A stretch of 64,000 nt of DNA from Paraburkholderia edwinii (GTDB lineage Bacteria > Pseudomonadota > Gammaproteobacteria > Burkholderiales > Burkholderiaceae): the NCBI RefSeq assembly GCF_019428685.1, contig NZ_CP080096.1:3038001-3102000 (forward strand), read 5' to 3'. The position numbers and the translations under genes are program-made. Numbering within the stretch: position 1 is the stretch's first letter; the number at the start of each line of letters is the position of its first letter. The notes beneath the pieces were generated by a model. It ran no database searches and had not been told where the DNA came from. It saw only the letters and a list, made by a program, of their open reading frames with translations. Below are positions 1 to 9,949 of the stretch, piece by piece.

Positions 1-59
1 CGGGAAAGTGCCGGCTACCCTCGACGGCCTATGCGCGGGAACAGCCCTCAGGTCCCACT

Positions 60-1013
60 TTATTTGACTGCCTCCTGTTCGGCGCACTGGAGCGTGGTTG
101 GACTCACGCCATATTGCCTCTTGAACGCGCGGCTGAAATGCGCCGCACTGACAAAACCGCAGTGCCACGCGACATCACTAATGCGAACACTTTCATCGCT
201 GTGCGCAAGGATCTTCTCCGCTTTCGCAAGCCGTTGCTGCAAAAGGTAGCGCATCACAGAAGTCCCCTCCTGCGCAAAAATTCTCGATAAATGCCGTTTT
301 GACACTCCCATGGCGCCCGCTACGAAGTCGAGGTCAATGTTTTCATTTCCGACGTTCCGCTCAATAAAACGTTTGACCTTTCTTAGCATCATTTCAGGAC
401 GCGTCCGACCGTTGGGCGCTGCAAGCTCGTCGGCAATTTCCCCCATCAAATGAGTCAGAAGTTCGGCGACCCGCCATCTGGTGTACACGCTGCTCGCCTC
501 GCCATAGGCTGCCGCGCCCGTCAGCATTGACTGCAGCATCAGCACGTCCGGCGACGCATTGTTGACCAGGAGCAAATCACGGCCCAAGGATATCTTTCCC
601 CTTGTTTCGAGCGAAGCTTTCGGCACTCGAAGCAATAGTCCGCGCGAATCCGGACCTGATGCCTGTGCATATTTGACACTGCCGTCAAGAAGAAGACACG
701 AGTTTGATTTCAGCCGTACAGACTTTCCGTTTTGCTCGATCTCGGTCGAGCCGCTCTCGGTCAGGAATACGACGACAGTGTTCCTTCTCCAGCTATCGAG
801 GCCCGGCCCCGGTTTCCAGATCCACTGCTGGCCTGACAGATCGGCAACCTCGAATCGGACGTCCCCCATAAACCACGACGCCGTGAGGAGCTGACGCTCG
901 ACTCCCGTGTCAAACGCGCACTGCATGCTCCAGTTTTTTTGCACAAGTCGACACCATTCATCCTCGAACTTCGGTGTTTCCTTTTCGAGAGCACGCGCAA
1001 CAAAGTTCATCAT
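60..1013 (-). CDS. AraC-family transcriptional regulator
   Basis: 317-residue regulator. The N-terminal ~190 residues resemble the AraC-binding-like (FeaR type) sensor domain; the C-terminal ~100 residues are a double helix-turn-helix of the AraC/XylS type, with the typical second helix region 'DVAWHCGFVSAAHFSRAFK' and the ending 'YGVSP'. It is expected to bind DNA in the cytoplasm and respond to a small ligand that cannot be deduced. The start has a weak GAGAA Shine-Dalgarno; a second ATG follows immediately. It lies just downstream of, and on the same strand as, the SKWP-like repeat gene (65 bp gap), so the two could be co-transcribed. No target can be named. Confidence 0.85.
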   Translation of the reverse strand: MMNFVARALEKETPKFEDEWCRLVQKNWSMQCAFDTGVERQLLTASWFMGDVRFEVADLSGQQWIWKPGPGLDSWRRNTVVVFLTESGSTEIEQNGKSVRLKSNSCLLLDGSVKYAQASGPDSRGLLLRVPKASLETRGKISLGRDLLLVNNASPDVLMLQSMLTGAAAYGEASSVYTRWRVAELLTHLMGEIADELAAPNGRTRPEMMLRKVKRFIERNVGNENIDLDFVAGAMGVSKRHLSRIFAQEGTSVMRYLLQQRLAKAEKILAHSDESVRISDVAWHCGFVSAAHFSRAFKRQYGVSPTTLQCAEQEAVK

Positions 1014-1078
1014 TTTCTCAATTTCGCCGCTTCTTGCCTGGTTCGTCCCGAGGTGAGCGGATGGGGTGTATCTCTCCG

Positions 1079-2416
1079 CTATTGCACATCCGCAGTAGCT
1101 CGATCTGGCATTCGCAGCTGAAGAATTCTGCTTGCCTCATCGAAAGTGCTGCCATGCTCCCAGCGCGACAAAGCTTGGAGACATTGGACTAGCTGCTGCT
1201 CATGGAAGTCGACAAGCAGCGCGTCGTCTTTAACGAGACGCTTTGCTATCTGTACGGCTGCTTCATGGCATGCGGCTTGGGAATACCATCTCGTCAGAGC
1301 GATCAGGCACGCGGTGATAGCTTCACCGTTCATTTGCTCCACCAACGAAATGTCATCCACAATGCGCTGCGAAAGCCTGATTGCCGCCGCCGCGGTCGCT
1401 GTCGAATCGTGCAACCTGGAAAGAGCGCCAAGGCAGTTAACGACATGCTTCACGCTTAAGCGATGACATATAGACGCGTCCGACGCGATGCGCCTCGACA
1501 ATCGAGTGGCGGCGCTGGAACAAACCTCGTCCGAACACCACTTCGCTAACGCATCCAGGCAGACCGCCACATGCCTGCCATTCAGATGATGTCGTAAGGG
1601 ACCGTCCTCCGTCAGCCGCCTGGCCAGTCTTTGGCCGGCCGCATGACAGGCTTCATCGTCGCTCCACGTTCCCAACCCGCTTAGACAATGCGTAAGACGC
1701 ACGCCGTTCAATTGCCGTATTAGCGACTCATCCGTTGAGAGGCGTCGTGCAAACCGTCGCGCCGCCTCCTCGCAGGTTCGGTCGTTGCTCCACTTTCCCA
1801 GCGCGTACAGACAACTCGCAACCTCTTGCGCATTCATCCGCGCCAGCAACAGTTGATCGCCGACAATCCGCTCGGCAAGCTGTACGCTCGCGCCCCGGCA
1901 CACCTCTTCATCGGGCCATTTGCTCAGCGCGTTCAGGACACCAGCGATCTCATGTCTGTGGAGCGCATTGGCGAGAACCTTATCGACGAAGATTCTGGTT
2001 GCCAGTCGCACGGCCGCAGCACGGCACACCGGTTCCTTGTCCCATTTATTCAACGCATCGAGACACGAGGCCAACTGCTGGCTGTTGATTGACCAGAAAA
2101 GCGAGTCGTCCGTAGCCAATCGTTTCGTGAGAGCCAAGCCGGCTTCGCGGAATATATCTTCCCTATACCACGCAGAAAGCGCGCTCAAACATGCCGCGAA
2201 TTCGTCGGCATTCATCCGCAAGCAAATCGCCTCGTCGATCGTCAGCCTGCTTGCCAGGCTTCTCGCGGCGCTTTCGCATCTAGCGTCCTTATATTCGTGA
2301 CTTAGCGAAACCAGAAAGGCGGTTATCTCACCGCTGCCAAGCTCAACGACCGACGCATCCCGTCCGCCAAGGTATTCAGCCACTCTCATGGCTGACAGTA
2401 TAGACGTGTTGTTCAC
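1079..2416 (-). CDS. SKWP-like tandem-repeat protein (ten 42-residue repeats)
   Basis: 445 residues: a leader of about 29 residues, then ten consecutive 42-residue units with the pattern [LIV]-x-x-CL-x-AL-[SGN]-[KR]-W near the start, C-x-x-AA-x-RLA-x-R in the middle, and D-x-x-L-x-x-x-[ML]-N at the end; the last unit is cut short. Unit four carries the literal string 'ALSKWPDEE'. Ralstonia solanacearum RipS (SKWP) type III effectors are built of 42-residue repeats with this SKWP signature, so I read it as a short relative with a helical-repeat (HEAT/armadillo-like) solenoid. There is no signal peptide or membrane segment. It is much shorter than the Ralstonia proteins and lacks their long N-terminal region. 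No secretion gene is nearby and no hrpII box is seen upstream. Base composition is less GC-rich than the rest of the window. Function unknown; interaction or effector role is inference. Confidence 0.7.
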   Translation of the reverse strand: MNNTSILSAMRVAEYLGGRDASVVELGSGEITAFLVSLSHEYKDARCESAARSLASRLTIDEAICLRMNADEFAACLSALSAWYREDIFREAGLALTKRLATDDSLFWSINSQQLASCLDALNKWDKEPVCRAAAVRLATRIFVDKVLANALHRHEIAGVLNALSKWPDEEVCRGASVQLAERIVGDQLLLARMNAQEVASCLYALGKWSNDRTCEEAARRFARRLSTDESLIRQLNGVRLTHCLSGLGTWSDDEACHAAGQRLARRLTEDGPLRHHLNGRHVAVCLDALAKWCSDEVCSSAATRLSRRIASDASICHRLSVKHVVNCLGALSRLHDSTATAAAAIRLSQRIVDDISLVEQMNGEAITACLIALTRWYSQAACHEAAVQIAKRLVKDDALLVDFHEQQLVQCLQALSRWEHGSTFDEASRILQLRMPDRATADVQ

Positions 2417-2777
2417 TTGAGAATCACCACAGTTACTGTGTACGTTTGGACCGTCGGGTTCCTAAATAAGCAAACCGGGTGTTTGACGCCTAAAAGGAAC
2501 CAGGTAGCCTTTTGGATCCCTATAGCTAAATAGTTCGGCTATTACTTATTCAAGCACTTCCCGATGTTCATGGCCAAGCATCTTGATTCAATGCTTTAGT
2601 CGACGTTTGACCGCTCTGGACATTTTCTTGTCCGTTCGAGCCTTTAAGGCTTAAGCCGCTAAAAATGCTATTCCTTCTGCCGTCAACGCCTTTTGAGGCA
2701 AGCAACTATCGATCAATGTGCGCCTCCTCTAATCTCAACCTTGTCGTGCACCACGCTACCTTTTCAAGGAGGACCGT
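2417..2777 (+). promoter_or_regulatory. Intergenic region with candidate sigma-28 promoter for fliC
   Basis: 361 bp between the divergent SKWP-like gene and fliC, clearly AT-richer than its surroundings. A sigma-28-like element can be read: -35 TCGAGCCT (2636-2643), 11-bp spacer, -10 GCCGCTAA (2655-2662), against the enterobacterial consensus TAAAGTTT-N11-GCCGATAA; the -10 matches 7 of 8, the -35 only half. A 10-bp palindrome GGCTTAAGCC (2648-2657) overlaps it. A strong Shine-Dalgarno AAGGAGGA (2767-2773) sits 4 bp before the fliC ATG. Confidence 0.45.
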
Positions 2778-4220
2778 ATGGATATCAACACCAATATTCC
2801 CTCGCTTATCGCCCAGCAGAACCTGAACGCCAATAACAGCAGCCTGAACACAGCAATTCAGCGCCTGTCGTCGGGTAAGCGCATCAACAGCGCGGCAGAC
2901 GATGCGGCTGGCCTGGCCGTCGTCACGACCATGACGACGCAGGAAAATGGCCTGAACCAGGGTATTCAGAATGCCAATAACGGCGTGACACTGGTGCAGA
3001 CAATCGGCTCTGCGTTGAGCAGCATGACAAGCAGCTTGCAGCGCATCTACCAGCTGGCAAACGAGGCATTGCAAGGCACGTTGACGCCGGCTAACCAGCA
3101 AGCGCTGCAAAAGGAAGTGGAGGAGCAAACTCAGGAAATCAACCGGCTTGCTTCGACAACGCAATACAACGGTCTCACCCTGCTAAACGGCGCGGCCGGT
3201 GTCCTGCAAGTGCAGGTCGGTGCGGACGTTGGTCAAACCGTGGCGATCGATCTGAGCCAAGGGGTATCTGCGGCATCGCTCGGCGGCGGCGTCGTTCAGT
3301 CGGGCATCACGCTTGGCACAGTGACGGGCCTGAACCTTAACGCGAATGGCTCGGAAGCGAGCGGCGCAGGCGCGATAACGGAAATCCACATCATCTCGGA
3401 CGGTAACGGTGGATTCACGTTCGAGGACCAGAACGACGCCGCTATCTCGACGACAGCGTCGTCCGCACTCTTTACGGTCACGACGACCAACGGCATTTCA
3501 TCGCTGTCGCTAAACTCGTTGGGGTCGGATTCACTCCTGCCTACCAACGACCTCGCCTCCATCAACGCCGCGATCACCGCCAACGCAGCAACGGCTTCGG
3601 AAGATACCGTGTTCGGCAAGATTTCGGGCATCGACCTCGACGCTTCGACCGGCCTGAATGCAACGGCGGGCGCTTCGAACGTCGTTACAACCGTCAGCGT
3701 CGAATCGGATGGCAAGGGCGGCGTCAAGTACGTTGATCAGAACGGTACCCAGCTGAGCTCGGGCGCGACCGCGGGTCTCTTTAACACGGCAGCCGGCGGT
3801 ACGATTTCGTTCGCCAACGCGCCGGCCAGCACCATCGGCTCGACCCAGGCGGGTGTACAACCGGCGGGCAGCGTGCTTGGGGAAATCAACCAGCTGAATG
3901 TGCCGAGCACCGTATCGCAGATCGACGTCAGCACGTCCGAAGGTGCCAATAACGCGATCAATTCCGTCCAGAACGCACTCGCAACGATCGCGAACATGCA
4001 GGCGTCGCTCGGCGCTGTGCAAAATCGCTTCACCGCGATTGCGCAAACGCAGCAGGCCCAATCGACCGACCTCGCAACGGCGGCGTCGGGTTACATGGAC
4101 GCCGACTTCGCGCAAGAAACGGCTAATTTGAGCAAGACGCAAGTGCTGGTTCAAGCTTCTATCTCGGTCGTCGCGCAAGCGAATGCATTGCCGCAACAAG
4201 TGCTGAAGCTGTTGCAGTGA
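2778..4220 (+). CDS. fliC: Flagellin
   Basis: 480-residue flagellin, the filament subunit exported by the flagellar type III apparatus. The N-terminal D0/D1 block (1-150) has the classic 'RLSSGKRINSAADDAAGLA' (29-47) and 'TTQYNGLTLLNG' (127-138). The C-terminal block ends in 'SISVVAQANALPQQVLKLLQ', the helical D0 tail. The central region is Gly/Ala/Ser/Thr-rich and contains a duplicated module: residues about 179-235 and 279-335 share an 'I-SDG-GG----DQN' core. The TLR5-contact helix retains 'LQRI' but has a divergent flank. A strong Shine-Dalgarno precedes the ATG. fliD follows 179 bp downstream. No other structural flagellar genes are adjacent, so this may be an accessory or phase-specific flagellin. 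Confidence 0.95.
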   Translation: MDINTNIPSLIAQQNLNANNSSLNTAIQRLSSGKRINSAADDAAGLAVVTTMTTQENGLNQGIQNANNGVTLVQTIGSALSSMTSSLQRIYQLANEALQGTLTPANQQALQKEVEEQTQEINRLASTTQYNGLTLLNGAAGVLQVQVGADVGQTVAIDLSQGVSAASLGGGVVQSGITLGTVTGLNLNANGSEASGAGAITEIHIISDGNGGFTFEDQNDAAISTTASSALFTVTTTNGISSLSLNSLGSDSLLPTNDLASINAAITANAATASEDTVFGKISGIDLDASTGLNATAGASNVVTTVSVESDGKGGVKYVDQNGTQLSSGATAGLFNTAAGGTISFANAPASTIGSTQAGVQPAGSVLGEINQLNVPSTVSQIDVSTSEGANNAINSVQNALATIANMQASLGAVQNRFTAIAQTQQAQSTDLATAASGYMDADFAQETANLSKTQVLVQASISVVAQANALPQQVLKLLQ

Positions 4221-4275
4221 TTACTCGCCATCGTTTGTAGATGGTATGCAGGACAAAGCAGTTCCGGGTAGGTAA

Positions 4276-4320
4276 CGTGCGCGGGGCGAGCCGGTGGTCA
4301 TGTCATGCGGCTCCCCCACG
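4276..4320 (+). terminator. Strong hairpin between fliC and fliD
   Basis: Stem built from CGTG/CACG (4276-4279 with 4317-4320), GGGG/CCCC (4283-4286 with 4314-4317, one C shared) and GAGCCG/CGGCTC (4288-4293 with 4308-4313), loop about 14 nt. No U-tract follows, so it may attenuate or stabilise fliC mRNA rather than be a true Rho-independent terminator. Confidence 0.4.
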
Positions 4321-4399
4321 CGCGGCTCCCGGCGAACACCAGGCGTTCTGCATCCGCAATGACCTATCACCCGCCTGACGGGCCGAATGGAGCTTCCTA

Positions 4400-5983
4400 A
4401 TGTCGACCTCATCCGTTACCTCCGCAGCCGCAAAAGCCGCGCAAGACGCCGCTACCGCAGTTCAGCAGGCCGCCCAATCGCTGATTTCCTCCTCGACCGG
4501 CAGCACGGTGGACGTCAACTCGCTCGTATCCGCGCTGGCGACAGCGAAAACCGCAGGCCCGGCCGCATTGATTACTGCGCAGGCTGGAGAGGACGAGGCT
4601 CAGATCAGCAGCCTCGCGACGCTGTCGGCCGCCATGTCCGGACTGCAGGCGGCAATCGGGCCGTTTCTGAGCGGCAACGCACTTTCATCGACCACGGCCA
4701 CGCTAAGCGGCGCCGGGATTACGGCAAAGACCGCTAGCGGTGCATCGGGCGCCACCTATCAGATCAACACGACGCAGTTCGCGCAGTCGCAGTCGATCAC
4801 GTCGGGTTCGTTCTCTCAGGCGGACTCGGCTGCAATGGGCTCGGGGACGCTGGTCATCTCCTTAGGCAGCGGATCGACCGCGAAATCGTTTCAGGTCACC
4901 GTCGACCCGTCGAACGACAGCCTTCAGGACATTGCAAACGACATCAATTCGGAGTCCGGCAATCCCGGCGTCAAGGCACTGGTGATCAATGGCGCCAACG
5001 GCCAGTCGCTCAGCTTGCAGTCCACATCGACCGGCTCATCAAGCATGATCAGCGTCGACGTGCAAAATGCGACCAGCAGTACCAGCCCGATCAGTCAGCT
5101 TGAAGTCACTTCGTCCGTCACCACCGATTCGAGTGCACCGGTTGGCTCGTCGACGGTCTCTTCTCCGTCCGGCGGCTGGACGCAATCGCAGGCTGCGCAG
5201 GACGCGCGCCTGACCATTAACAATCAGCTCGTCACGAGTTCGACGAACACCATTTCGGGCGCGATTCCCGGCGTAACACTGACGCTCGATCCGACCAATG
5301 CTAAAGCCATCGGCCAGCAAACACTGACCGTCGCACCGGACCACGGTTCGGTTGAGAGTGAACTGTCCTCGTTCGTCACGGCTTATAACGCGGTAATCAA
5401 TCAGTTGAACTCGCTTGCCGCGCCGAACGTTGCGGGCACGTCCGGCACTGGCGGCACGTTGCTAGGCGACGAAATGATCAACCAGATCGGCGCGTCGCTT
5501 AGCGGCATTGCGGGCGGCGCGGTATCGAGCGGCGGCATCGCGGGCACCCTCGCTTCGCTAGGCATTTCGTTGCAAGTCGACACGGCTACGAATCCCCAGC
5601 CGTTTGCCCAGCTCCAGATCGACGCGGATGCTAACAGCCCCACGCTCGACGACGCAGTGACAAACAACCCCGCGCTGATTAGTGCGCTGTTCAATGACAC
5701 CAACGGGATCGCTCAGCAACTCGACTCGATGTTGACCGCGTACACGTCCCCCGACAAGGGCATTATCCAGTCGCGCACGGACGCACTCACCGCCGATATC
5801 ACCAGCCTGTCGAAACAGCAGGACGATCTGGACGACTACAAGGCGGTGCTGATGTCGCAGTACAACGATCAGTTCACCGCACTCGATACGCTGATGGCAC
5901 AGGCGCAAACGAACCAGAACTACCTCACGGCCCTGTTCGGCGGCAGCAACAGCAGCGGCGCCCTGGCCCAGAACAACAACTAG
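4400..5983 (+). CDS. fliD: Flagellar filament cap (hook-associated protein 2)
   Basis: 527 residues, within the usual FliD range. The N-terminus carries the FliD signature region 'VDVNSLVSALATAKTAGPA' (37-55), followed by a Ser/Thr/Gly-rich middle and a C-terminal coiled-coil segment 'LSKQQDDLDDYKAVLMSQYN' and 'FTALDTLMAQAQTNQNYLTA' typical of the family. FliD caps the growing filament and folds exported flagellin. GGAG precedes the ATG at 4400; an earlier in-register alternative is not needed. It is probably expressed with fliC through read-through past the intergenic hairpin. The N-terminal 35 residues are Ala-rich and longer than in enterobacteria. Confidence 0.92.
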   Translation: MSTSSVTSAAAKAAQDAATAVQQAAQSLISSSTGSTVDVNSLVSALATAKTAGPAALITAQAGEDEAQISSLATLSAAMSGLQAAIGPFLSGNALSSTTATLSGAGITAKTASGASGATYQINTTQFAQSQSITSGSFSQADSAAMGSGTLVISLGSGSTAKSFQVTVDPSNDSLQDIANDINSESGNPGVKALVINGANGQSLSLQSTSTGSSSMISVDVQNATSSTSPISQLEVTSSVTTDSSAPVGSSTVSSPSGGWTQSQAAQDARLTINNQLVTSSTNTISGAIPGVTLTLDPTNAKAIGQQTLTVAPDHGSVESELSSFVTAYNAVINQLNSLAAPNVAGTSGTGGTLLGDEMINQIGASLSGIAGGAVSSGGIAGTLASLGISLQVDTATNPQPFAQLQIDADANSPTLDDAVTNNPALISALFNDTNGIAQQLDSMLTAYTSPDKGIIQSRTDALTADITSLSKQQDDLDDYKAVLMSQYNDQFTALDTLMAQAQTNQNYLTALFGGSNSSGALAQNNN

Positions 5984-6030
5984 GCGCGCTTCGCCGCCGT
6001 GAAGATATGCCCATCAGTCGGAATAAGATA

Positions 6031-6151
6031 CTTGAGCGCGTCGTCGAAATGGGCTTGTCGGGCTGGGTTCCCTGCAAAGAGAAGTCACCGCGGTATCGAA
6101 ATGGCCTGTACGTATCGTCTATAGCCACACTACGTCAACGACGCGCTCAAG
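6031..6151. repeat. Perfect 14-bp inverted repeat, arms 93 bp apart
   Basis: CTTGAGCGCGTCGT at 6031-6044 is exactly matched in inverted orientation by ACGACGCGCTCAAG at 6138-6151. It lies in the 257-bp space between fliD and the MAPEG-like gene. CGAAATGG occurs twice between the arms. Could be the footprint of a small non-autonomous element or a long-range RNA hairpin. A 57-codon open frame (6007-6180) spans it but has no supporting feature. Confidence 0.55.
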
Positions 6152-6240
6152 GGAACCCTTTCCGGATTTGCAGCGTATAGACCCGGGAATAAATTGCAAC
6201 GGGTGCTGTTTTATCATTCGAACGAGTTCTATGGCGGCCG

Positions 6241-6684
6241 ATGGTGAGCATCCACCACTCAATTCTTCTTCCTGCAGTTGTTCTGGCAACATGGACGTCG
6301 ATCTGGCATTGGGGGCGCAGGCTCGTTGGCTTTCTACTCACCCTGATTTTCGGCATCCCGATGCGCGGTAGTGCGCAGTGGATATCAAATCGTACGATCG
6401 CGATCGACTCCCTGAGAGACGGGATCTGGCTCAATCCCCATCGCGATGGTTTGCTGAATGCACCGGTTATTTTTTACGTTCTGTCCATGGCCTTCGCGAT
6501 CACGCGCGAAGTCGATTACCTGGATTTTGTATTGGCCTGGAGTTATGTAGCACTTGGTATCGTTTTTAGCCTAAGCGACGCGCTTTCGATCGGCACGATC
6601 AACAGACAACTCCTGTTTTTTTCTTCCATCGCCCTCCTTCAAATATTCTCCGTACGGTTCATGTTTGTCTCCTTCGTTAGTTGA
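6241..6684 (+). CDS. MAPEG-like small integral membrane protein
   Basis: 147 residues with about four hydrophobic segments (near 8-25, 28-40, 75-95 and 100-145). The stretch 'LLNAPVIFYVLSMAF' followed by 'LDFVLAWSYVALGIVFSL' fits the MAPEG family pattern (N-x-x-E/A-x-P-x-F-Y...), although the usual Glu after Asn is replaced here. MAPEG members are small inner-membrane proteins, in bacteria mostly of unknown function. The start is uncertain: no clear Shine-Dalgarno lies before 6241. It is convergent with ilvC across a shared hairpin. Its codon use is less GC-rich than that of ilvC. Confidence 0.6.
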   Translation: MVSIHHSILLPAVVLATWTSIWHWGRRLVGFLLTLIFGIPMRGSAQWISNRTIAIDSLRDGIWLNPHRDGLLNAPVIFYVLSMAFAITREVDYLDFVLAWSYVALGIVFSLSDALSIGTINRQLLFFSSIALLQIFSVRFMFVSFVS

Positions 6685-6725
6685 GTAAAAGTCAAATCTG
6701 AATTTCCGTTAGAGACACACACGAA

Positions 6726-6767
6726 GAGGCCCGGCCGACGTCGCGTGGACAACATCAGCCGGGCCTC
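6726..6767. terminator. Bidirectional hairpin between MAPEG-like gene and ilvC
   Basis: Perfect 10-bp stem GAGGCCCGGC (6726-6735) / GCCGGGCCTC (6758-6767) with a 22-nt loop. On the + strand CGTTTTC follows shortly after; on the - strand the tail is T-poor. Its position between convergent gene ends supports a terminator role for ilvC and its neighbour. Confidence 0.65.
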
Positions 6768-6787
6768 ACACGTTTTCAGACCACGTA

Positions 6788-8080
<1,293 letters not shown>

Positions 8081-8091
8081 CTAGAATTTTG

Positions 8092-8107
8092 CCTAACAAA
8101 CGTTCGG
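8092..8107. promoter_or_regulatory. Candidate TetR operator upstream of amidase 1
   Basis: CCTAACAAACGTTCGG, an imperfect inverted repeat (CCTAAC / GTTCGG). It differs at one position from the perfect palindrome at 12570-12585 between the tetR gene and the second amidase. It lies 70 bp before the amidase ATG, in the 372-bp region shared with the divergent ilvC. Confidence 0.6.
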
Positions 8108-8176
8108 TAGTAAAGCACGTTATCGTTGGTCAGGCATCGGCTTTCGCCAGCAACTGTTAAACATCGGAGTTCGACC

Positions 8177-9595
8177 ATGAAGTCAGAGATCTTGTATCAG
8201 GACGCGACAGGACTGGCTGAACTAATCCGCACACGGAAGATCTCACCCGTCGAGGTCGTTCAGGCGCATCTTGATCGAATCGAGGCCGTCAATCCAAAAG
8301 TCAACGCCATTGTCACGGTTGCAGAGGATGCGTTGAGAGCCGCGAAGGCAGCAGAGACCGCGGTGCTGCAAGGTCATGAACTTGGGCCGCTGCACGGCGT
8401 GCCCTTTACCGTGAAGGACTCCATCGACACCGCGGGCGTGCCGACCCAACGCGGCTCGCTGATTTTCAAGGGCCGCGTACCCGACATCGACGCGACCAGC
8501 GTCGCCCGCATGAAGAAGGCCGGTGGCATTCTGCTGGCAAAAACAAATCTTCCTGAGTTTTCCTACTCATTCGAAACCGTCAACCTTCTCAGTGGCCGTT
8601 CGAACAATCCGTGGGACCTCGAGCGCACGCCCGGTGGTTCGAGCGGCGGGGAATCGGCGGCCATCGCGGCAGGTATGTCGCCGATCGGACTCGGCACTGA
8701 TCTCGGAAACTCATTACGCGGACCCGCCGCGCAGACCGGAATTGTGTCGCTGAAGGCGACGCACGGGCGCGTGCCGATGACGGGAATCTGGCCGCGCGCG
8801 CCGCGCCGCTTCTGGCATGTCGGCCCCATGGCTCGCAGTATTCGTGACCTTGCACTCGCATTTTCGCAGTTGTGCGGTCCTGACGGCCAGGACGCTTTCG
8901 CGACCAGCACCGTCCAGTTCGATGCGGGAACGGGTTATTCGCTCCTTAAGCCTCATAGGCAGCTGCGCGTGGGCTGGATGGTGGAACCCGGCTTCGGCCC
9001 GGTCGATCCGGAAGTTGTTGCCACTGTTGAAGCGGCCGTGGAAGCGCTGAAGAACGTGGGATGCCTTGTTGAGCCGGTACGTATACCCGCGCTCGCGCGA
9101 GACTTCGCGAATGACGTGTTCAACCGTCTGCACGTTATGGAAATGAAACGGGAATTTGCGGAAGCCACTGCCGGACACCACCCTGACGGGTTGTACAAGA
9201 CGACAACGAAAATGCTCGCGCGGCCCGATGTATCCATGAAGGACTATATTGACGCGGAGCTAGCCGCCGAGCGTCTGCGCGACGGATATGCCGAATTCTT
9301 CACGAGGTACGATGCGTTAATTACTCACGTATTGCCGATTCCGGCTCACAAGCATGGCATCGATGCACTCACCATCAACGGTCAGACCCTGGACGTCTCT
9401 TACATCCGGGGTGCGGCTGTCCCGCTTAACGTCACGGGCTTGCCCGGCATCTCCATGCGGTTTGGGACGAGCAAGGAAGGACTACCGATCAGCGTTCAGA
9501 TCGTTAGCAGCTGGCAAGCGGAGTCCACTATCCTTCACCTGGCAACCATGCTCGAATCGGTCAGCCCGGTTCGTGGCCTGCGCCCTGACATTTGA
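8177..9595 (+). CDS. Amidase-signature family hydrolase (paralog 1)
   Basis: 472 residues. Amidase-signature enzymes hydrolyse C-N bonds with a Ser-cisSer-Lys triad. Candidates here: Lys80 in 'FTVKDSID', cis-Ser in 'GGSSGG' (153-158) and nucleophile Ser179 in 'GTDLGNSLRGPA'. The family's usual GGS before the nucleophile reads GNS. I start at ATG 8177, where GGAG sits 7 bp upstream and the sequence aligns from residue 1 with the paralog at 12640; an upstream in-frame start (8126) lacks support. The two amidases are clearly homologous over their full length and share the upstream palindrome, so they are probably co-regulated. The substrate cannot be told from sequence; the downstream 'MTGIWPRAPRRFWHVGP' motif suits small or aryl amides but is not diagnostic. 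Confidence 0.9.
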   Translation: MKSEILYQDATGLAELIRTRKISPVEVVQAHLDRIEAVNPKVNAIVTVAEDALRAAKAAETAVLQGHELGPLHGVPFTVKDSIDTAGVPTQRGSLIFKGRVPDIDATSVARMKKAGGILLAKTNLPEFSYSFETVNLLSGRSNNPWDLERTPGGSSGGESAAIAAGMSPIGLGTDLGNSLRGPAAQTGIVSLKATHGRVPMTGIWPRAPRRFWHVGPMARSIRDLALAFSQLCGPDGQDAFATSTVQFDAGTGYSLLKPHRQLRVGWMVEPGFGPVDPEVVATVEAAVEALKNVGCLVEPVRIPALARDFANDVFNRLHVMEMKREFAEATAGHHPDGLYKTTTKMLARPDVSMKDYIDAELAAERLRDGYAEFFTRYDALITHVLPIPAHKHGIDALTINGQTLDVSYIRGAAVPLNVTGLPGISMRFGTSKEGLPISVQIVSSWQAESTILHLATMLESVSPVRGLRPDI

Positions 9596-9949
9596 GCAAC
9601 AGGCGGCCGGTTGAGCAGGGCGCTGCGCACCGCTTCAGGCCGGCCTGACCGGAATCGGTAACGGAGATTCTACAAATCAGTCATCGGTGTATCCTGCTCA
9701 AGCAGATACTAAGTATATTTAATGAAATCTATTTGCCGCTTTGAGATCCCGGCATTTCGGATCACGGCAGTGAAATTCCACTTGAATATGTGCATATGCA
9801 TTAGTAGACTGTCAATCCATCGAATGTGTTGCCCTACGGCTGCGGAACAGAACGCGCAAAGCGGTATCGGGGCTTAATCTCAGAGACAACTGGAAAAGCG
9901 CATCGCTTTCTTTTAGTTGCAAGAATGTGCATATACACCAATTGACATC
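9596..9949. other. Intergenic region with repeated ATGTGCATAT element
   Basis: 354 bp between amidase 1 and the MFS gene, AT-rich in its middle (9680-9800). The 10-mer ATGTGCATAT occurs at 9788-9797 (inside the near-palindrome ATATGTGCATAT) and again at 9925-9934, just before the MFS start. It may hold the exporter's promoter and an operator. The CCTAAC palindrome is absent here, and I see no gene. Confidence 0.4.

Noticed and set aside
2417..2700. hrpII box (TTCG-N16-TTCG) for the SKWP-like gene
   Set aside because: No CGAA pair with the required spacing is present on the correct strand in the 280 bp upstream.
6007..6180. 57-codon small open frame after fliD
   Set aside because: No Shine-Dalgarno, no recognisable feature, and it crosses the inverted repeat.
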